64,000 nt of DNA. Origin: Phascolarctobacterium sp. (GTDB lineage Bacteria; Bacillota; Negativicutes; Acidaminococcales; Acidaminococcaceae). A program made the position numbers and the translations under genes. Below are positions 33,330 to 42,330 of this stretch, piece after piece (position 1 is the first letter of the stretch; the number at the start of each line of letters is the position of its first letter). The notes beneath the pieces are model-generated. The model was not told where the DNA came from. It saw nothing but the letters and a program-made list of their open reading frames with translations, and searched no databases. Where the stretch lies: assembly GCA_030540395.1 (NCBI GenBank), contig JAUNWI010000010.1, positions 1-64,000 on the forward strand. Reading direction: 5' to 3'.

Positions 33330-35116
33330 TATTTCTCTTTCTTCATCAGAAGAGATGTCTTAATATGCAATTCGCGCAGTTGCTTGTCGTCAACATCGTT
33401 CGGAGCTTGAGTCATCAGGTCAGATGCGCTTTGAGTTTTCGGGAAGGCGATTACGTCGCGGATGGAATCGCGTTGAGCCATGATCATGATCAAGCGGTCC
33501 AGACCGAAGGCCAGGCCACCATGAGGAGGAGCACCATATTCGAAGGCGTTCATCATGAAGCCAAACTTTTCTTGTGCTTCCTCGTCGGTCAGGCCGATAG
33601 CCTTGAAGATAGCCTTTTGCACTTCACGGCGATGGATACGAATGGAGCCGCCACCGATTTCAGTGCCGTTAAGTACCATATCATAAGCCTTAGCATATAC
33701 CTTGCCGGGATCGGTTTCCAGAAGCGGCAGGTCTTCGTCACGAGGAGAGGTGAACGGATGGTGCATAGCCACATAACGCTTTTCTTCCTCGTCGTATTCG
33801 AACATGGGGAAATCAACAACCCAGGTGAAGGCCAGCTCGTTGGGGTCAATCAGGTTCAGGCGTTTAGCCATTTCAATACGCAGTGCGCCCAAAGCAGCAG
33901 CTACTACGGAGGGTTTATCTGCTACGAAGAACAGCAAATCGCCGGGCTCTGCCTTAGCAGTTGCCAGGATACCGTCCATTTGCTCTTTGGTGAAGAATTT
34001 AGCGATAGGAGATTTAATGGTGCCATCTGCCAAGTATTGGATATAAGCCAGACCCTTAGCGCCATAAATAGCAACAAAGTCCTTCAGATGGTCAGCCTCA
34101 CGGCGAGGAATATTAGCATAGCCCTTAACGTTGATAGCCTTAACTTGGCCGCCGTTTTCGATTACAGAACGGAATACGGTAAAGTCGGCATCCTTAACAG
34201 CATCAGCCATGTTAACCAGCTCCATGCCAAAGCGCAGGTCCGGTTTGTCGCTGCCATAGCGGTCCATAGCGTCATCCCAAGTCAAGCGTTGGAAGGGAAT
34301 CTTGATTTCCTTGCCCAGTGCACCCTTGAAGATGTGGTAAATCAGGCCTTCCATGAGCTCCAGAATTTCATCCACATCCATGAAGGACATTTCCATATCC
34401 AGCTGGGTGAATTCAGGTTGACGGTCAGCACGCAGGTCCTCATCGCGGAAGCAGCGAGCGATTTGGAAATAACGCTCCATACCAGCAACCATCAACAGCT
34501 GCTTAAAGATTTGCGGGGATTGGGGCAGTGCATAGAATTTGCCGGGGTTTACACGGCTGGGAACCAAATAGTCGCGAGCACCCTCAGGAGTGGATTTGCA
34601 CAGCATGGGGGTTTCGATTTCCAGGAAACGATGCTCATCCAAATAGTCGCGCATCAGCTTAGCAACCTTATGACGCAGAATCAGGTTGCGTTGCATTTCC
34701 GGACGGCGCAGGTCCAGATAACGGAACTTCAGACGCAGATTTTCATCGGTATCGATGTCATCTTTAATATAGAACGGAGGGGTTTTAGCCTTGTTCAGTA
34801 CTTCGATTTCGCTAGCCAGTACTTCGATGGTACCGGTGGCAATATTTTCGTTAATGGTATCGGCATCGCGCAGGCGTACCTTGCCCTCTACCTTGATTAC
34901 ATATTCGTTACGAATATCTTCGGCAGTTTTGAAGCTGGTACCAGCGGATTCCGGATCGGCTACAACTTGCACAATACCGCTACGGTCGCGCAAATCGATA
35001 AAAATCAGTCCGCCGTGGTCACGACGCTTGGAAACCCAACCGCACAGAATGACCTTCTCACCGGCTTGGTCTTTGCCCAGCTCACCACAATGATGGCTGC
35101 GTTTTTCATTAATCAT
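33329..35116 (-). CDS. aspS: Aspartyl-tRNA synthetase
   Basis: A 595-residue class II synthetase of bacterial type: N-terminal OB-fold anticodon domain (VILCGWVSKRRDHGGLIFIDLRD), class II motif 2 FRDEDLRADRQPEFTQLDME, a GAD insertion domain in the middle, and motif 3 GLAFGLDRLIMIMA near the C-terminus. It charges tRNA-Asp; discriminating and nondiscriminating forms cannot be separated by eye. It lies 23 bases after hisS, the common hisS-aspS operon. GAGGTG precedes ATG 35116. Confidence 0.96.
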   Translation of the reverse strand: MINEKRSHHCGELGKDQAGEKVILCGWVSKRRDHGGLIFIDLRDRSGIVQVVADPESAGTSFKTAEDIRNEYVIKVEGKVRLRDADTINENIATGTIEVLASEIEVLNKAKTPPFYIKDDIDTDENLRLKFRYLDLRRPEMQRNLILRHKVAKLMRDYLDEHRFLEIETPMLCKSTPEGARDYLVPSRVNPGKFYALPQSPQIFKQLLMVAGMERYFQIARCFRDEDLRADRQPEFTQLDMEMSFMDVDEILELMEGLIYHIFKGALGKEIKIPFQRLTWDDAMDRYGSDKPDLRFGMELVNMADAVKDADFTVFRSVIENGGQVKAINVKGYANIPRREADHLKDFVAIYGAKGLAYIQYLADGTIKSPIAKFFTKEQMDGILATAKAEPGDLLFFVADKPSVVAAALGALRIEMAKRLNLIDPNELAFTWVVDFPMFEYDEEEKRYVAMHHPFTSPRDEDLPLLETDPGKVYAKAYDMVLNGTEIGGGSIRIHRREVQKAIFKAIGLTDEEAQEKFGFMMNAFEYGAPPHGGLAFGLDRLIMIMAQRDSIRDVIAFPKTQSASDLMTQAPNDVDDKQLRELHIKTSLLMKKEK

Positions 35117-35139
35117 GTTTTAGCACCTCTACTTATGAA

Positions 35140-36402
35140 TTATAAAGTATTGAAAAAATTGATTATATCATCAATAGCGATTTCCTGTTGCTCGCTGGTA
35201 GCCATGTTGCGCACGGTTACAGCATTACGGGCAAGCTCGTCCTCGCCAAATATTAACACTTGCTTTGCCTGGAATTTGTTGGCCTGCTTCATTTGGGCCT
35301 TCATGCTGCGGCCAAAGAAGTCGTATTCCACTTTAAAGCCTGCTCTGCGCAGCTCAATGCCAGTTTTAAAGGCCACAGTGAAGTTTTCCTTTTTGGGGCA
35401 CACGATGTAAGCATCGATGGTTTCATCAAAGGCGGGCAGCAAGCCTTGACTTTCCAAGGCCAGCAGCACACGCTCCATACCCATGGCAAAGCCAATGCCG
35501 GGACGTGCTTCACTGCCGCTGATTTCCTGTACCAAACCATCGTAGCGACCACCACCGCACACAGCGCTTTGGGCGCCCAAGGGTGCGTATTGGATTTCAA
35601 AGGCGGTCTTGGTGTAATAATCAAGGCCACGAACCAAATTGTGGTCCACTTCAAAGTCCACACCGGCTGCGGTCAAGAGCTCCTTGACGCCTTCAAAATG
35701 GGCCTTGCACTCATCGCACAAGCATTCCTCAAGGCTGGGAGCGCCTACGCCAAGCTCTTGGCAGTGCGGATTTTTGCAGTCAAGTAAACGTAAGGGGTTG
35801 CGGTCAAAGCGACCTTGGCAGTCCTTGCAGAGCTCATCAAAGCGAGGCTTGAAGAAGGTCTGCAGCTTTTCTCTGTGTTGGGGGCGGCAGTTAGGACAGC
35901 CTACGGAGTTAATCTTGAGCTTCAAATCCTTCAGGCCCAGCTCCTTGAGCACCTGCACTGCCAAAAGAATGATTTCGGCATCCACATTGGGCCCGGGCAC
36001 ACCCAGTGCCTCCACGCCGAATTGGTGAAATTCACGCAGACGACCTGCTTGGGGTCTGTCATAGCGGAACATGGAGCCAATATAGAAAAATTTGGTTGCT
36101 AAGGTATCTTCCTTGCTCAGCTTGTGCTCTACATAAGCACGCACTGCAGAAGCAGTGTTTTCCGGGCGCAGGGTGATGCTGCGGTTGCCGCGGTCGGTAA
36201 AGGTGTACATTTCCTTTTCTACTACGTCGGTAGTATCACCAATGCCGCGCTGAAACAGCTCTGTATGTTCAAACACAGGGGTTCTAATTTCTTTGTAGCC
36301 ATATTGGGCACAGATTTTACGCACGGTTGCTTCCAGGTAACGCCATGCGTTCACGTCAGAAGGCATGATGTCCTTCGTACCTCTGGGTGCTGTAGTCAGC
36401 AT
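35140..36402 (-). CDS. hisS: Histidyl-tRNA synthetase
   Basis: A 420-residue class II synthetase with APRGTKDIMPSDV at the start, motif 1 region GYKEIRTPVFEHTELF, motif 2 YIGSMFRYDRPQAGRLREFHQFG, the histidine-specific VRGLDYYTKTAFEI loop, motif 3 ARPGIGFAMGMERVL, and a C-terminal anticodon-binding domain. A cysteine-rich insertion (about 165-235: CPNCRPQHREKL, CKDCQ, CKNPHCQELG, CLCDECKAHF) looks like a zinc-binding module, as found in many Firmicute HisRS. AAAGGAGG precedes the start. Confidence 0.96.
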   Translation of the reverse strand: MLTTAPRGTKDIMPSDVNAWRYLEATVRKICAQYGYKEIRTPVFEHTELFQRGIGDTTDVVEKEMYTFTDRGNRSITLRPENTASAVRAYVEHKLSKEDTLATKFFYIGSMFRYDRPQAGRLREFHQFGVEALGVPGPNVDAEIILLAVQVLKELGLKDLKLKINSVGCPNCRPQHREKLQTFFKPRFDELCKDCQGRFDRNPLRLLDCKNPHCQELGVGAPSLEECLCDECKAHFEGVKELLTAAGVDFEVDHNLVRGLDYYTKTAFEIQYAPLGAQSAVCGGGRYDGLVQEISGSEARPGIGFAMGMERVLLALESQGLLPAFDETIDAYIVCPKKENFTVAFKTGIELRRAGFKVEYDFFGRSMKAQMKQANKFQAKQVLIFGEDELARNAVTVRNMATSEQQEIAIDDIINFFNTL

Positions 36403-36420
36403 TCCATTTCCTCCTTTATC

Positions 36421-37872
36421 TTATCTAAATAATTCTTCTCTCTTGCGGCAGAACTCATCCAATCCACTAGCATAAACTGCCACATTCTTGGGCATGTTCA
36501 TGCGGCGCAGATGGTGCCCATCTGCCAGGGGCAGCTTCGTTGATGAGGAGGGTCCCACGCCGATTACAGGATGGCGCTCCTCCATCATCTGGATATTATA
36601 AATGCTTTCAGTCCCCGGCTTAGCATAGCCAACATTGGCCAAGTGACCGAGCATATAATGCTGTCTGTATAAATAATAGGGTTCAAGACCAACACTGGCG
36701 GCCAGCTCCCTTCCCTGCTCCACCAGCTCCGCCGCTTGTTCAGCAGGCAGCTGAATCTTGGAGCCAAACAAGGCTGCACTGCGCTTCAGCGTCAGTGTAT
36801 GAATAGTTAAATTCTCCGGAGCCAGCTCCACTGCCTTCTTGAGACTATAGCTAATTTCCTCGGCATTTTCTCCCGGCAAGCCAATAATCAAATCCACGTT
36901 GATAACAGGAATAGTGCTGGCGCGCACTTCTTCATAGGCACGATAAAAATCGTCCACACTGTGACGTCTGCCAATCAGCTGCAGTGTTTTATCATGAAAG
37001 GTTTGGGGATTGACACTAATGCGGTCCACTCCCGCCGCCTCCATGGCCGCCAGCTTATTGGAGCTAAAGCAGTCCGGTCGACCTGCCTCCACGGTGAATT
37101 CTGCCACCTCAGGAAAGCGCAAATATTTACCCACCACCTCAAGCAATCTGGCAAAAGCTTTATCACTGAGACTGGTAGGCGTGCCTCCGCCGATATAAAG
37201 GGATTTAATCGACAAACTATGCATACCTAATAATTGTACCACATTTTGGATATCTTGTTCAATCAAATTTACAAAGTTTTGCTGAGATTCTTCGTCCTGG
37301 GGCACAATTCCAGCGGGAAATGAGCAATATGAACAGCGTGAAGGACAATAAGGCACACCAATATAGATGCCTGCGTCACTAAATCTGCTGCTATCAGGCA
37401 AAATTCTTTTTTGTTTTACTGCGATATCGGTAAGCAAAGAGCCCTGATTCCTGGGCAACAAATAAGCCTGCTCCAGATATTCAGGCAGTTTATTAGCACT
37501 GTGACCAGCGTCCAAGAGCTTGTGGGCCAGCTTGCCTGGGCGCACGCCTGTCAAAATGCCCCAGGGCATGGCCGGATACAGTTCTGTGGCATTCTTAAAA
37601 ACATCCACAACCGCTAGCTTTATACATCTGGTAATTTCTCCTGAGGACGGTTCTAAACCATTATTTAAATCACATTTTTGAGCACATATCCAAATATGAA
37701 GCCCACTATAAAATGTAGCAGTAACCCTATGCCCCTCAATTTCGTAAGAAACTCTTAGCAAAGAATGTTGATCATCACTTGCCAGCTCATAGTCAAAGAA
37801 CGCGGCCATGTCGCACACGGGCCGCGTTATATCAAAATCACATAAATTTTGCAAAGAAAAATACATACTCAT
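36421..37872 (-). CDS. hemZ: HemZ-type coproporphyrinogen III oxidase-like radical SAM protein
   Basis: A 483-residue radical SAM protein with the cluster motif CPSRCSYC (Cys 176, 180, 183), preceded by GIYIGVPY and followed by LYIGGGTPTSL, as in HemN/HemW relatives. The long N-terminal extension (about 165 residues) and overall length fit HemZ, the Firmicute anaerobic oxygen-independent coproporphyrinogen dehydrogenase-like group. True heme function cannot be confirmed; some members have other roles. ATG overlaps the preceding permease gene by ATGA. Confidence 0.85.
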   Translation of the reverse strand: MSMYFSLQNLCDFDITRPVCDMAAFFDYELASDDQHSLLRVSYEIEGHRVTATFYSGLHIWICAQKCDLNNGLEPSSGEITRCIKLAVVDVFKNATELYPAMPWGILTGVRPGKLAHKLLDAGHSANKLPEYLEQAYLLPRNQGSLLTDIAVKQKRILPDSSRFSDAGIYIGVPYCPSRCSYCSFPAGIVPQDEESQQNFVNLIEQDIQNVVQLLGMHSLSIKSLYIGGGTPTSLSDKAFARLLEVVGKYLRFPEVAEFTVEAGRPDCFSSNKLAAMEAAGVDRISVNPQTFHDKTLQLIGRRHSVDDFYRAYEEVRASTIPVINVDLIIGLPGENAEEISYSLKKAVELAPENLTIHTLTLKRSAALFGSKIQLPAEQAAELVEQGRELAASVGLEPYYLYRQHYMLGHLANVGYAKPGTESIYNIQMMEERHPVIGVGPSSSTKLPLADGHHLRRMNMPKNVAVYASGLDEFCRKREELFR

Positions 37873-38948
37873 GAATTAACACCCTGCTCTTCCTCCGCAT
37901 GCCACAGCTCTTTATAAAGCACGCGATAAATAGCAGCCACGGGCACAGCAAAAACCATACCCAAAATACCAAAGAGCTTGGCGCCAATCAAAAGGCTGCC
38001 AATAACCAGCACCGGGTGCAAATCCAGACGCTGGCCCATAATCTTGGGCATGAGGAAATTAGCATCCAATTGGTAGTACACTGCGTAAAAAATAGCCACA
38101 TGCAGCGCCGCCTCGGGACTTTGGCCATAGGCAATAAAGATGGCCGGCACCGCACCCATAATAGGTCCCACCACGGGCACAGTCTCCGCCAAAATAGCCC
38201 AAAAGCCCAGCACCAAGGGAAAGTCAATGCCTAAAAAGGCAGTGCCCAAGGTAATTACAAAGCCGGAAATCAGGCTCAGCTTCACAAGGCCACGCACATA
38301 GGAGCTCAAGGTGCGACCAATATCGTCCACAACCTGAGCCACTCTATCCTGCACATCATAATTAAACAGATTGATGAACATGCTGCGCAGGTCACGCCAG
38401 TCCTTGAGGAAATAAAAGGCTAGAAAGGGAACAATAATAAGACCAATCAAATTGGAAACTATTTCCAAGCTGCTCCGCAACAAATTGCGCAAAATACTGC
38501 TTACTAGGCCCATGGCCCAGTTAATCATGCCGTCCGTCAGCATTTCAAAGCTGGAGGGCAGCATGGGAATCTTGCTGGGGTCCTGCAGCATACTATCCAA
38601 ATCCTGAATATTGGATTTGGCGGCCAAGGCAGGCAGCTTCACCAGCAGGTCGTTCATTTGCCCAAAAAGAGGCAGAATTATAAAGCCTATGGCGATGCAT
38701 AGGAAAATCAAAAAGCCGATTAGGGCCAGTACAATGGCCACAGCACGGGATAATTTGATCATGCCGTGTGCCACGCGCACCTGGGTAATCATATTGACCA
38801 ATGGATAAAGTCCAAAGGCCAGCCCAATAGCCAGCAAAATGGGCAACATAAAACCAGCCAACAGATATAACACATAGGATACAGCTGTTGCTACCACAAG
38901 CTTGAACCAAGTGCTGGTTTTAATAGAACTCCAATACTCAAATTTCAT
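37869..38948 (-). CDS. AI-2E family transporter-like membrane protein
   Basis: A 359-residue protein with about eight membrane segments of the AI-2E/YtvI/PerM family: paired N-terminal helices, a soluble stretch, LIGLIIVPFLAFYFLKDW, and near the C-terminus GFWAILAETVPVVGPIMGAVPAI then LMPKIMGQRLDLHPVLVI, all conserved. Members export small signals or act in Na+/H+ exchange or sporulation; the substrate here is unknown. It lies three bases after the MBL gene and is coupled to hemZ. Confidence 0.85.
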   Translation of the reverse strand: MKFEYWSSIKTSTWFKLVVATAVSYVLYLLAGFMLPILLAIGLAFGLYPLVNMITQVRVAHGMIKLSRAVAIVLALIGFLIFLCIAIGFIILPLFGQMNDLLVKLPALAAKSNIQDLDSMLQDPSKIPMLPSSFEMLTDGMINWAMGLVSSILRNLLRSSLEIVSNLIGLIIVPFLAFYFLKDWRDLRSMFINLFNYDVQDRVAQVVDDIGRTLSSYVRGLVKLSLISGFVITLGTAFLGIDFPLVLGFWAILAETVPVVGPIMGAVPAIFIAYGQSPEAALHVAIFYAVYYQLDANFLMPKIMGQRLDLHPVLVIGSLLIGAKLFGILGMVFAVPVAAIYRVLYKELWHAEEEQGVNS

Positions 38949-38951
38949 GGA

Positions 38952-39581
38952 TTATTGCAGGAAGGGGTTCCTGCGGCGCTCCCAGCCCACGCTGGTATAA
39001 GGACCATGGCCGGGCAGCAAGCCTACACCGTCATCCAAAACTAAAAGTTTATTTTTAATGGACTCCAAAATCTGTTTATAGCTGCCACCGGGTAAGTCGG
39101 TACGACCAATGGATTCGCAGAAGACAGTGTCACCTACAAAGGCATATTTGTCTGCCTTGTTATAGTAGCAAACACCACCCTTGGTGTGACCGGGAGTGGC
39201 CAAAACTTCAAAATCCATGCCAGCCAGGTGCAGAATTTGTCCATCCTCAACAATATTTTCAGCGGGAGCACATTCAATAGAACGGCCTACAAAGAAGGAC
39301 AGATTTACATCCGCCTTTGTAAGGCAATCATCGTCACCCTTGCCCACGAAAACAGGGGCACCAGTGGCCTTGCGTACCTCGTTCAAAGCGCCGATATGGT
39401 CGCTATGGCCGTGGGTTAACAAAATGCCAACAACCTTTTCCACCCCGGCCTGCTCCACCATGTCCATAATGGAGTCGCAGTCCGCACCGGGGTCAACGAT
39501 GACACCCTCTTTTGTCTCTTCATTCACTGCCACATAGCAGTTGGTGGCCAGCATGCCCACCTCACGTTTATAAATATTCAT
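38952..39581 (-). CDS. MBL-fold hydrolase (glyoxalase II-like)
   Basis: A 209-residue metallo-beta-lactamase-fold protein with the metal motif THGHSDHIG near residue 56-64, then GHTKGGVCYY and FVGDTVFCESIGRTDLPGG, giving two-metal coordination. The size matches short glyoxalase-II-like hydrolases found beside dtd and rel in Firmicutes. The substrate is uncertain; persulfide dioxygenase or lactoylglutathione activity is possible. AAGGAGG precedes ATG 39581. Confidence 0.88.
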   Translation of the reverse strand: MNIYKREVGMLATNCYVAVNEETKEGVIVDPGADCDSIMDMVEQAGVEKVVGILLTHGHSDHIGALNEVRKATGAPVFVGKGDDDCLTKADVNLSFFVGRSIECAPAENIVEDGQILHLAGMDFEVLATPGHTKGGVCYYNKADKYAFVGDTVFCESIGRTDLPGGSYKQILESIKNKLLVLDDGVGLLPGHGPYTSVGWERRRNPFLQ

Positions 39582-39621
39582 GAAGTACCTCCTTCAAGAT
39601 GTTATTATATTTACAATTAGT

Positions 39622-40071
39622 TTACAGCAGTTTGCTACTATCCAAAAGTATCGTCACCGGACCGTTGTTCACCAGCTCTACCAGCATGTGCGCTCTAAAG
39701 ACGCCCGTTTCCACGGGCAGTCCCTTGGCGCGGCAATCAGCCACGAACTGCTCATAATACTCATTCGCAATCTCCGGCTTCGCCGCTTTGTCAAAGCTGG
39801 GGCGCTTGCCCTTGCGGCAGTCGCCGCAAAGGGTGAACTGGCTCACAGCCAAAATGCTGCCGCCAACATCCTGCACCGATAAATTCATCTTGCCTGCTGC
39901 ATCCTCAAAAATGCGTAGGCCACAAACCTTGTCCACAATATAGGCCAAATCCTTCTCGGTGTCGCCTTCGGCGACGCCTAAAAGCACCAGCAGGCCTTTT
40001 TCTATTTTGCCAGAGCACGCGTCCCCTACGGTGACGCTGGCTCTGTCAACTCTTTGCACTACAGCTCTCAT
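39622..40071 (-). CDS. dtd: D-aminoacyl-tRNA deacylase
   Basis: A 149-residue protein of exact family length. It starts [15 protein letters not shown] and has the two diagnostic motifs SQFTL (active-site) and NNGPVTI (the Gly-Pro cross-subunit motif). It removes D-amino acids from tRNA. It overlaps the rel stop by ATGA, the frequent rel-dtd pair. Confidence 0.96.
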   Translation of the reverse strand: MRAVVQRVDRASVTVGDACSGKIEKGLLVLLGVAEGDTEKDLAYIVDKVCGLRIFEDAAGKMNLSVQDVGGSILAVSQFTLCGDCRKGKRPSFDKAAKPEIANEYYEQFVADCRAKGLPVETGVFRAHMLVELVNNGPVTILLDSSKLL

Positions 40072-42305
40072 TTGCGCTTACCTCCGCCACCAATGGTTGC
40101 GAACACGCGCTCAACAGTATAAACGCCCTTCATACGGCGAATGCGATTCATAACATACTCCAGCTGCTCTAGGCTGGTAATATCCAAGCCCATGTGCGTA
40201 GTTGCCGTTTTGTTCTTGTCAGTGTGGCAGCTCAGCGAGAAAATATTCAGCTTCGCTTCACTGGTAATATTCATAATGTCGCTCATCATGCCCGGTCTGT
40301 CCTGGGAAGTAATCATGATATTGACCTTATAAACATCATCAATACCCACATCCCAGGATACCTCGATAAGGCGGCTTTGCTCCTCAGGATTATTGCTGAG
40401 CACATTGGGACAGTCCGCACGATGGACGGAAACACCACTGCCGCGGGTAATATAGCCCACTACCGGGTCACCGGGAATGGGGTTGCAGCAGCGTGCCAGC
40501 TTAACCATAATGCCCTCCTCGCCCTTGACAAGAATGCCATGGCTGGCCTTGGCCTTGGATTTGCGGGGCTTGAGCTCTGCCAAAACCTGGGCCAAATCCT
40601 TGGTAGTTTCCAGCTTTTGCTCCTTTTTATAGAGCTCTACCAGCTTGCTCATGACGGTGTTCAGCGTTACACCGCCATAGCCCAATGTTGCCAGAAGGTT
40701 TTCGTCCGTATCAATGCGCAGCTTATTGCCCACAGTCTTGAGCTTTTCAGGGGTTACCAGCACCTTGATTTCGTAGCCGAGGCGCTTCACCTCACGCTCC
40801 AGCATTTCGCGACCCTTAAGGATATTTTCCTCACGGCGCTCCTTCTTAAACCAGTTTTTAATCTTGTTGCGGGTGTCACTGGAGCCAACAATGTTAATCC
40901 AGTCGCGGCTGGGACCGTTGGACTGCTTGGAGGTAATAACCTCCACAATATCACCGTTTTTCAGCTGATAATCCAAGGGCACAATACGCCCATTGACCTT
41001 GGCACCTACGCAGCGATTACCTACGTCCGTATGGATGCGGTAAGCAAAGTCAATGGGAACGGAGCCCACAGGCAGGTCGATAACATCGCCACGAGGGGTA
41101 AAAACAAAGACCTCATCCGCAAAAATATCCATCTTCACCGTGTTGACGAAATCACGGGAATCATTCATATCGTTATGCCATTCCAAGAGCTGGCGCAGCC
41201 AGCTCAGCTTGGCATCAAAGCTCTTATCCGTGCCTGTAGCAGGCTTGCTACCGCCACTTTCCTTATAGCGCCAATGGGCAGCGATACCATACTCACTGAT
41301 GCGATGCATCTCAAAGGTACGAATTTGAATTTCCAGAGGCTGACCACCGGCACTCAAAACCGTGGTATGCAGGGATTGGTACATATTGGATTTTGGTACA
41401 GCTACATAGTCCTTAAAGCGACCTGGAATGGGACGCCACATGCTGTGGACGATACCCAAGGTACCATAGCAATCCTTAACCGTATCCACCAGCACACGAA
41501 TGGCCAGCAAATCATAAATCTCGCTTAACTGCTTGTGGTCCCGCAGCATCTTTTTATGAATGCTGTAAAAATTTTTGGGACGGCCCTGGATTTCACAACG
41601 AATTCCGGCCTTCTCCACTGCATCCTTCAGCGTTGCCATAGCATCATTAACCATGGCCTCACGCTCACGGCGCTTGGTTTTTACCTGCTCCATCAAATCA
41701 TAATAAACATCCGGCTCCATATAACGGAAGGCCAAATCCTCTAATTCCCATTTGATGGCATAAATACCTAAGCGATGAGCTAAGGGAGCGTAAATCTCCA
41801 GAGTTTCACGGGAAATAGACTGCTGCTTATGCACGGGCATGAACTTCATGGTACGCATATTGTGCAATCTGTCCGCCAGCTTAATCAAAACCACGCGAAT
41901 ATCCCTAGCCATGGCTAGGAACATTTTGCGATAGTTTTCAATTTGTCTATCTTCCTTGGAAATATATTCGATTTTACCCAGCTTGGTCACACCATCAACC
42001 AGATTGGCCACAACCACGCCAAAGCGCTCTTTGATATCATCCAAGGTATAATCGGTATCTTCTACAACGTCATGGAGAAAGGCTGCCGCCAGGGTTTTGT
42101 CGTCCATCTGCAGGCTTGCCAAAATACCCACTACGCCTATGGGGTGAATAATATAAGGCTCACCGGATTTGCGCACCTGGGTTTTATGGGCTTCGAAGGC
42201 CAAATCATAGGCCTTACGCACGAAGCTTACCTGTTCCGGAGCTAAATACGCTTCTATTTTGACGAAAAGCTCGTCCACATTACTAATATTTTCTGTTGAG
42301 GGCAT
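40068..42305 (-). CDS. rel: Bifunctional (p)ppGpp synthetase/hydrolase Rel
   Basis: About 745 residues. Domains in order: HD hydrolase ([29 protein letters not shown]), synthetase ([20 protein letters not shown] linker, then [14 protein letters not shown] and [17 protein letters not shown]), TGS ([22 protein letters not shown]), a zinc-finger/helical region ([19 protein letters not shown]) and a C-terminal ACT domain ([14 protein letters not shown]). It controls the stringent response. Start ATG 42305 is preferred over an upstream GTG because GGGGAT precedes it. It lies downstream of recJ with overlap. Confidence 0.95.
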   Translation of the reverse strand: MPSTENISNVDELFVKIEAYLAPEQVSFVRKAYDLAFEAHKTQVRKSGEPYIIHPIGVVGILASLQMDDKTLAAAFLHDVVEDTDYTLDDIKERFGVVVANLVDGVTKLGKIEYISKEDRQIENYRKMFLAMARDIRVVLIKLADRLHNMRTMKFMPVHKQQSISRETLEIYAPLAHRLGIYAIKWELEDLAFRYMEPDVYYDLMEQVKTKRREREAMVNDAMATLKDAVEKAGIRCEIQGRPKNFYSIHKKMLRDHKQLSEIYDLLAIRVLVDTVKDCYGTLGIVHSMWRPIPGRFKDYVAVPKSNMYQSLHTTVLSAGGQPLEIQIRTFEMHRISEYGIAAHWRYKESGGSKPATGTDKSFDAKLSWLRQLLEWHNDMNDSRDFVNTVKMDIFADEVFVFTPRGDVIDLPVGSVPIDFAYRIHTDVGNRCVGAKVNGRIVPLDYQLKNGDIVEVITSKQSNGPSRDWINIVGSSDTRNKIKNWFKKERREENILKGREMLEREVKRLGYEIKVLVTPEKLKTVGNKLRIDTDENLLATLGYGGVTLNTVMSKLVELYKKEQKLETTKDLAQVLAELKPRKSKAKASHGILVKGEEGIMVKLARCCNPIPGDPVVGYITRGSGVSVHRADCPNVLSNNPEEQSRLIEVSWDVGIDDVYKVNIMITSQDRPGMMSDIMNITSEAKLNIFSLSCHTDKNKTATTHMGLDITSLEQLEYVMNRIRRMKGVYTVERVFATIGGGGKRK

Positions 42306-42330
42306 CCTATCCCCACTCCCATCCACAGCG

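Noticed and set aside
33365-35410. 681-codon plus-strand frame antisense to aspS and the hisS end
   Set aside because: It is a shadow of the highly biased codons of aspS; composition is not protein-like, and the minus-strand genes are unambiguous.
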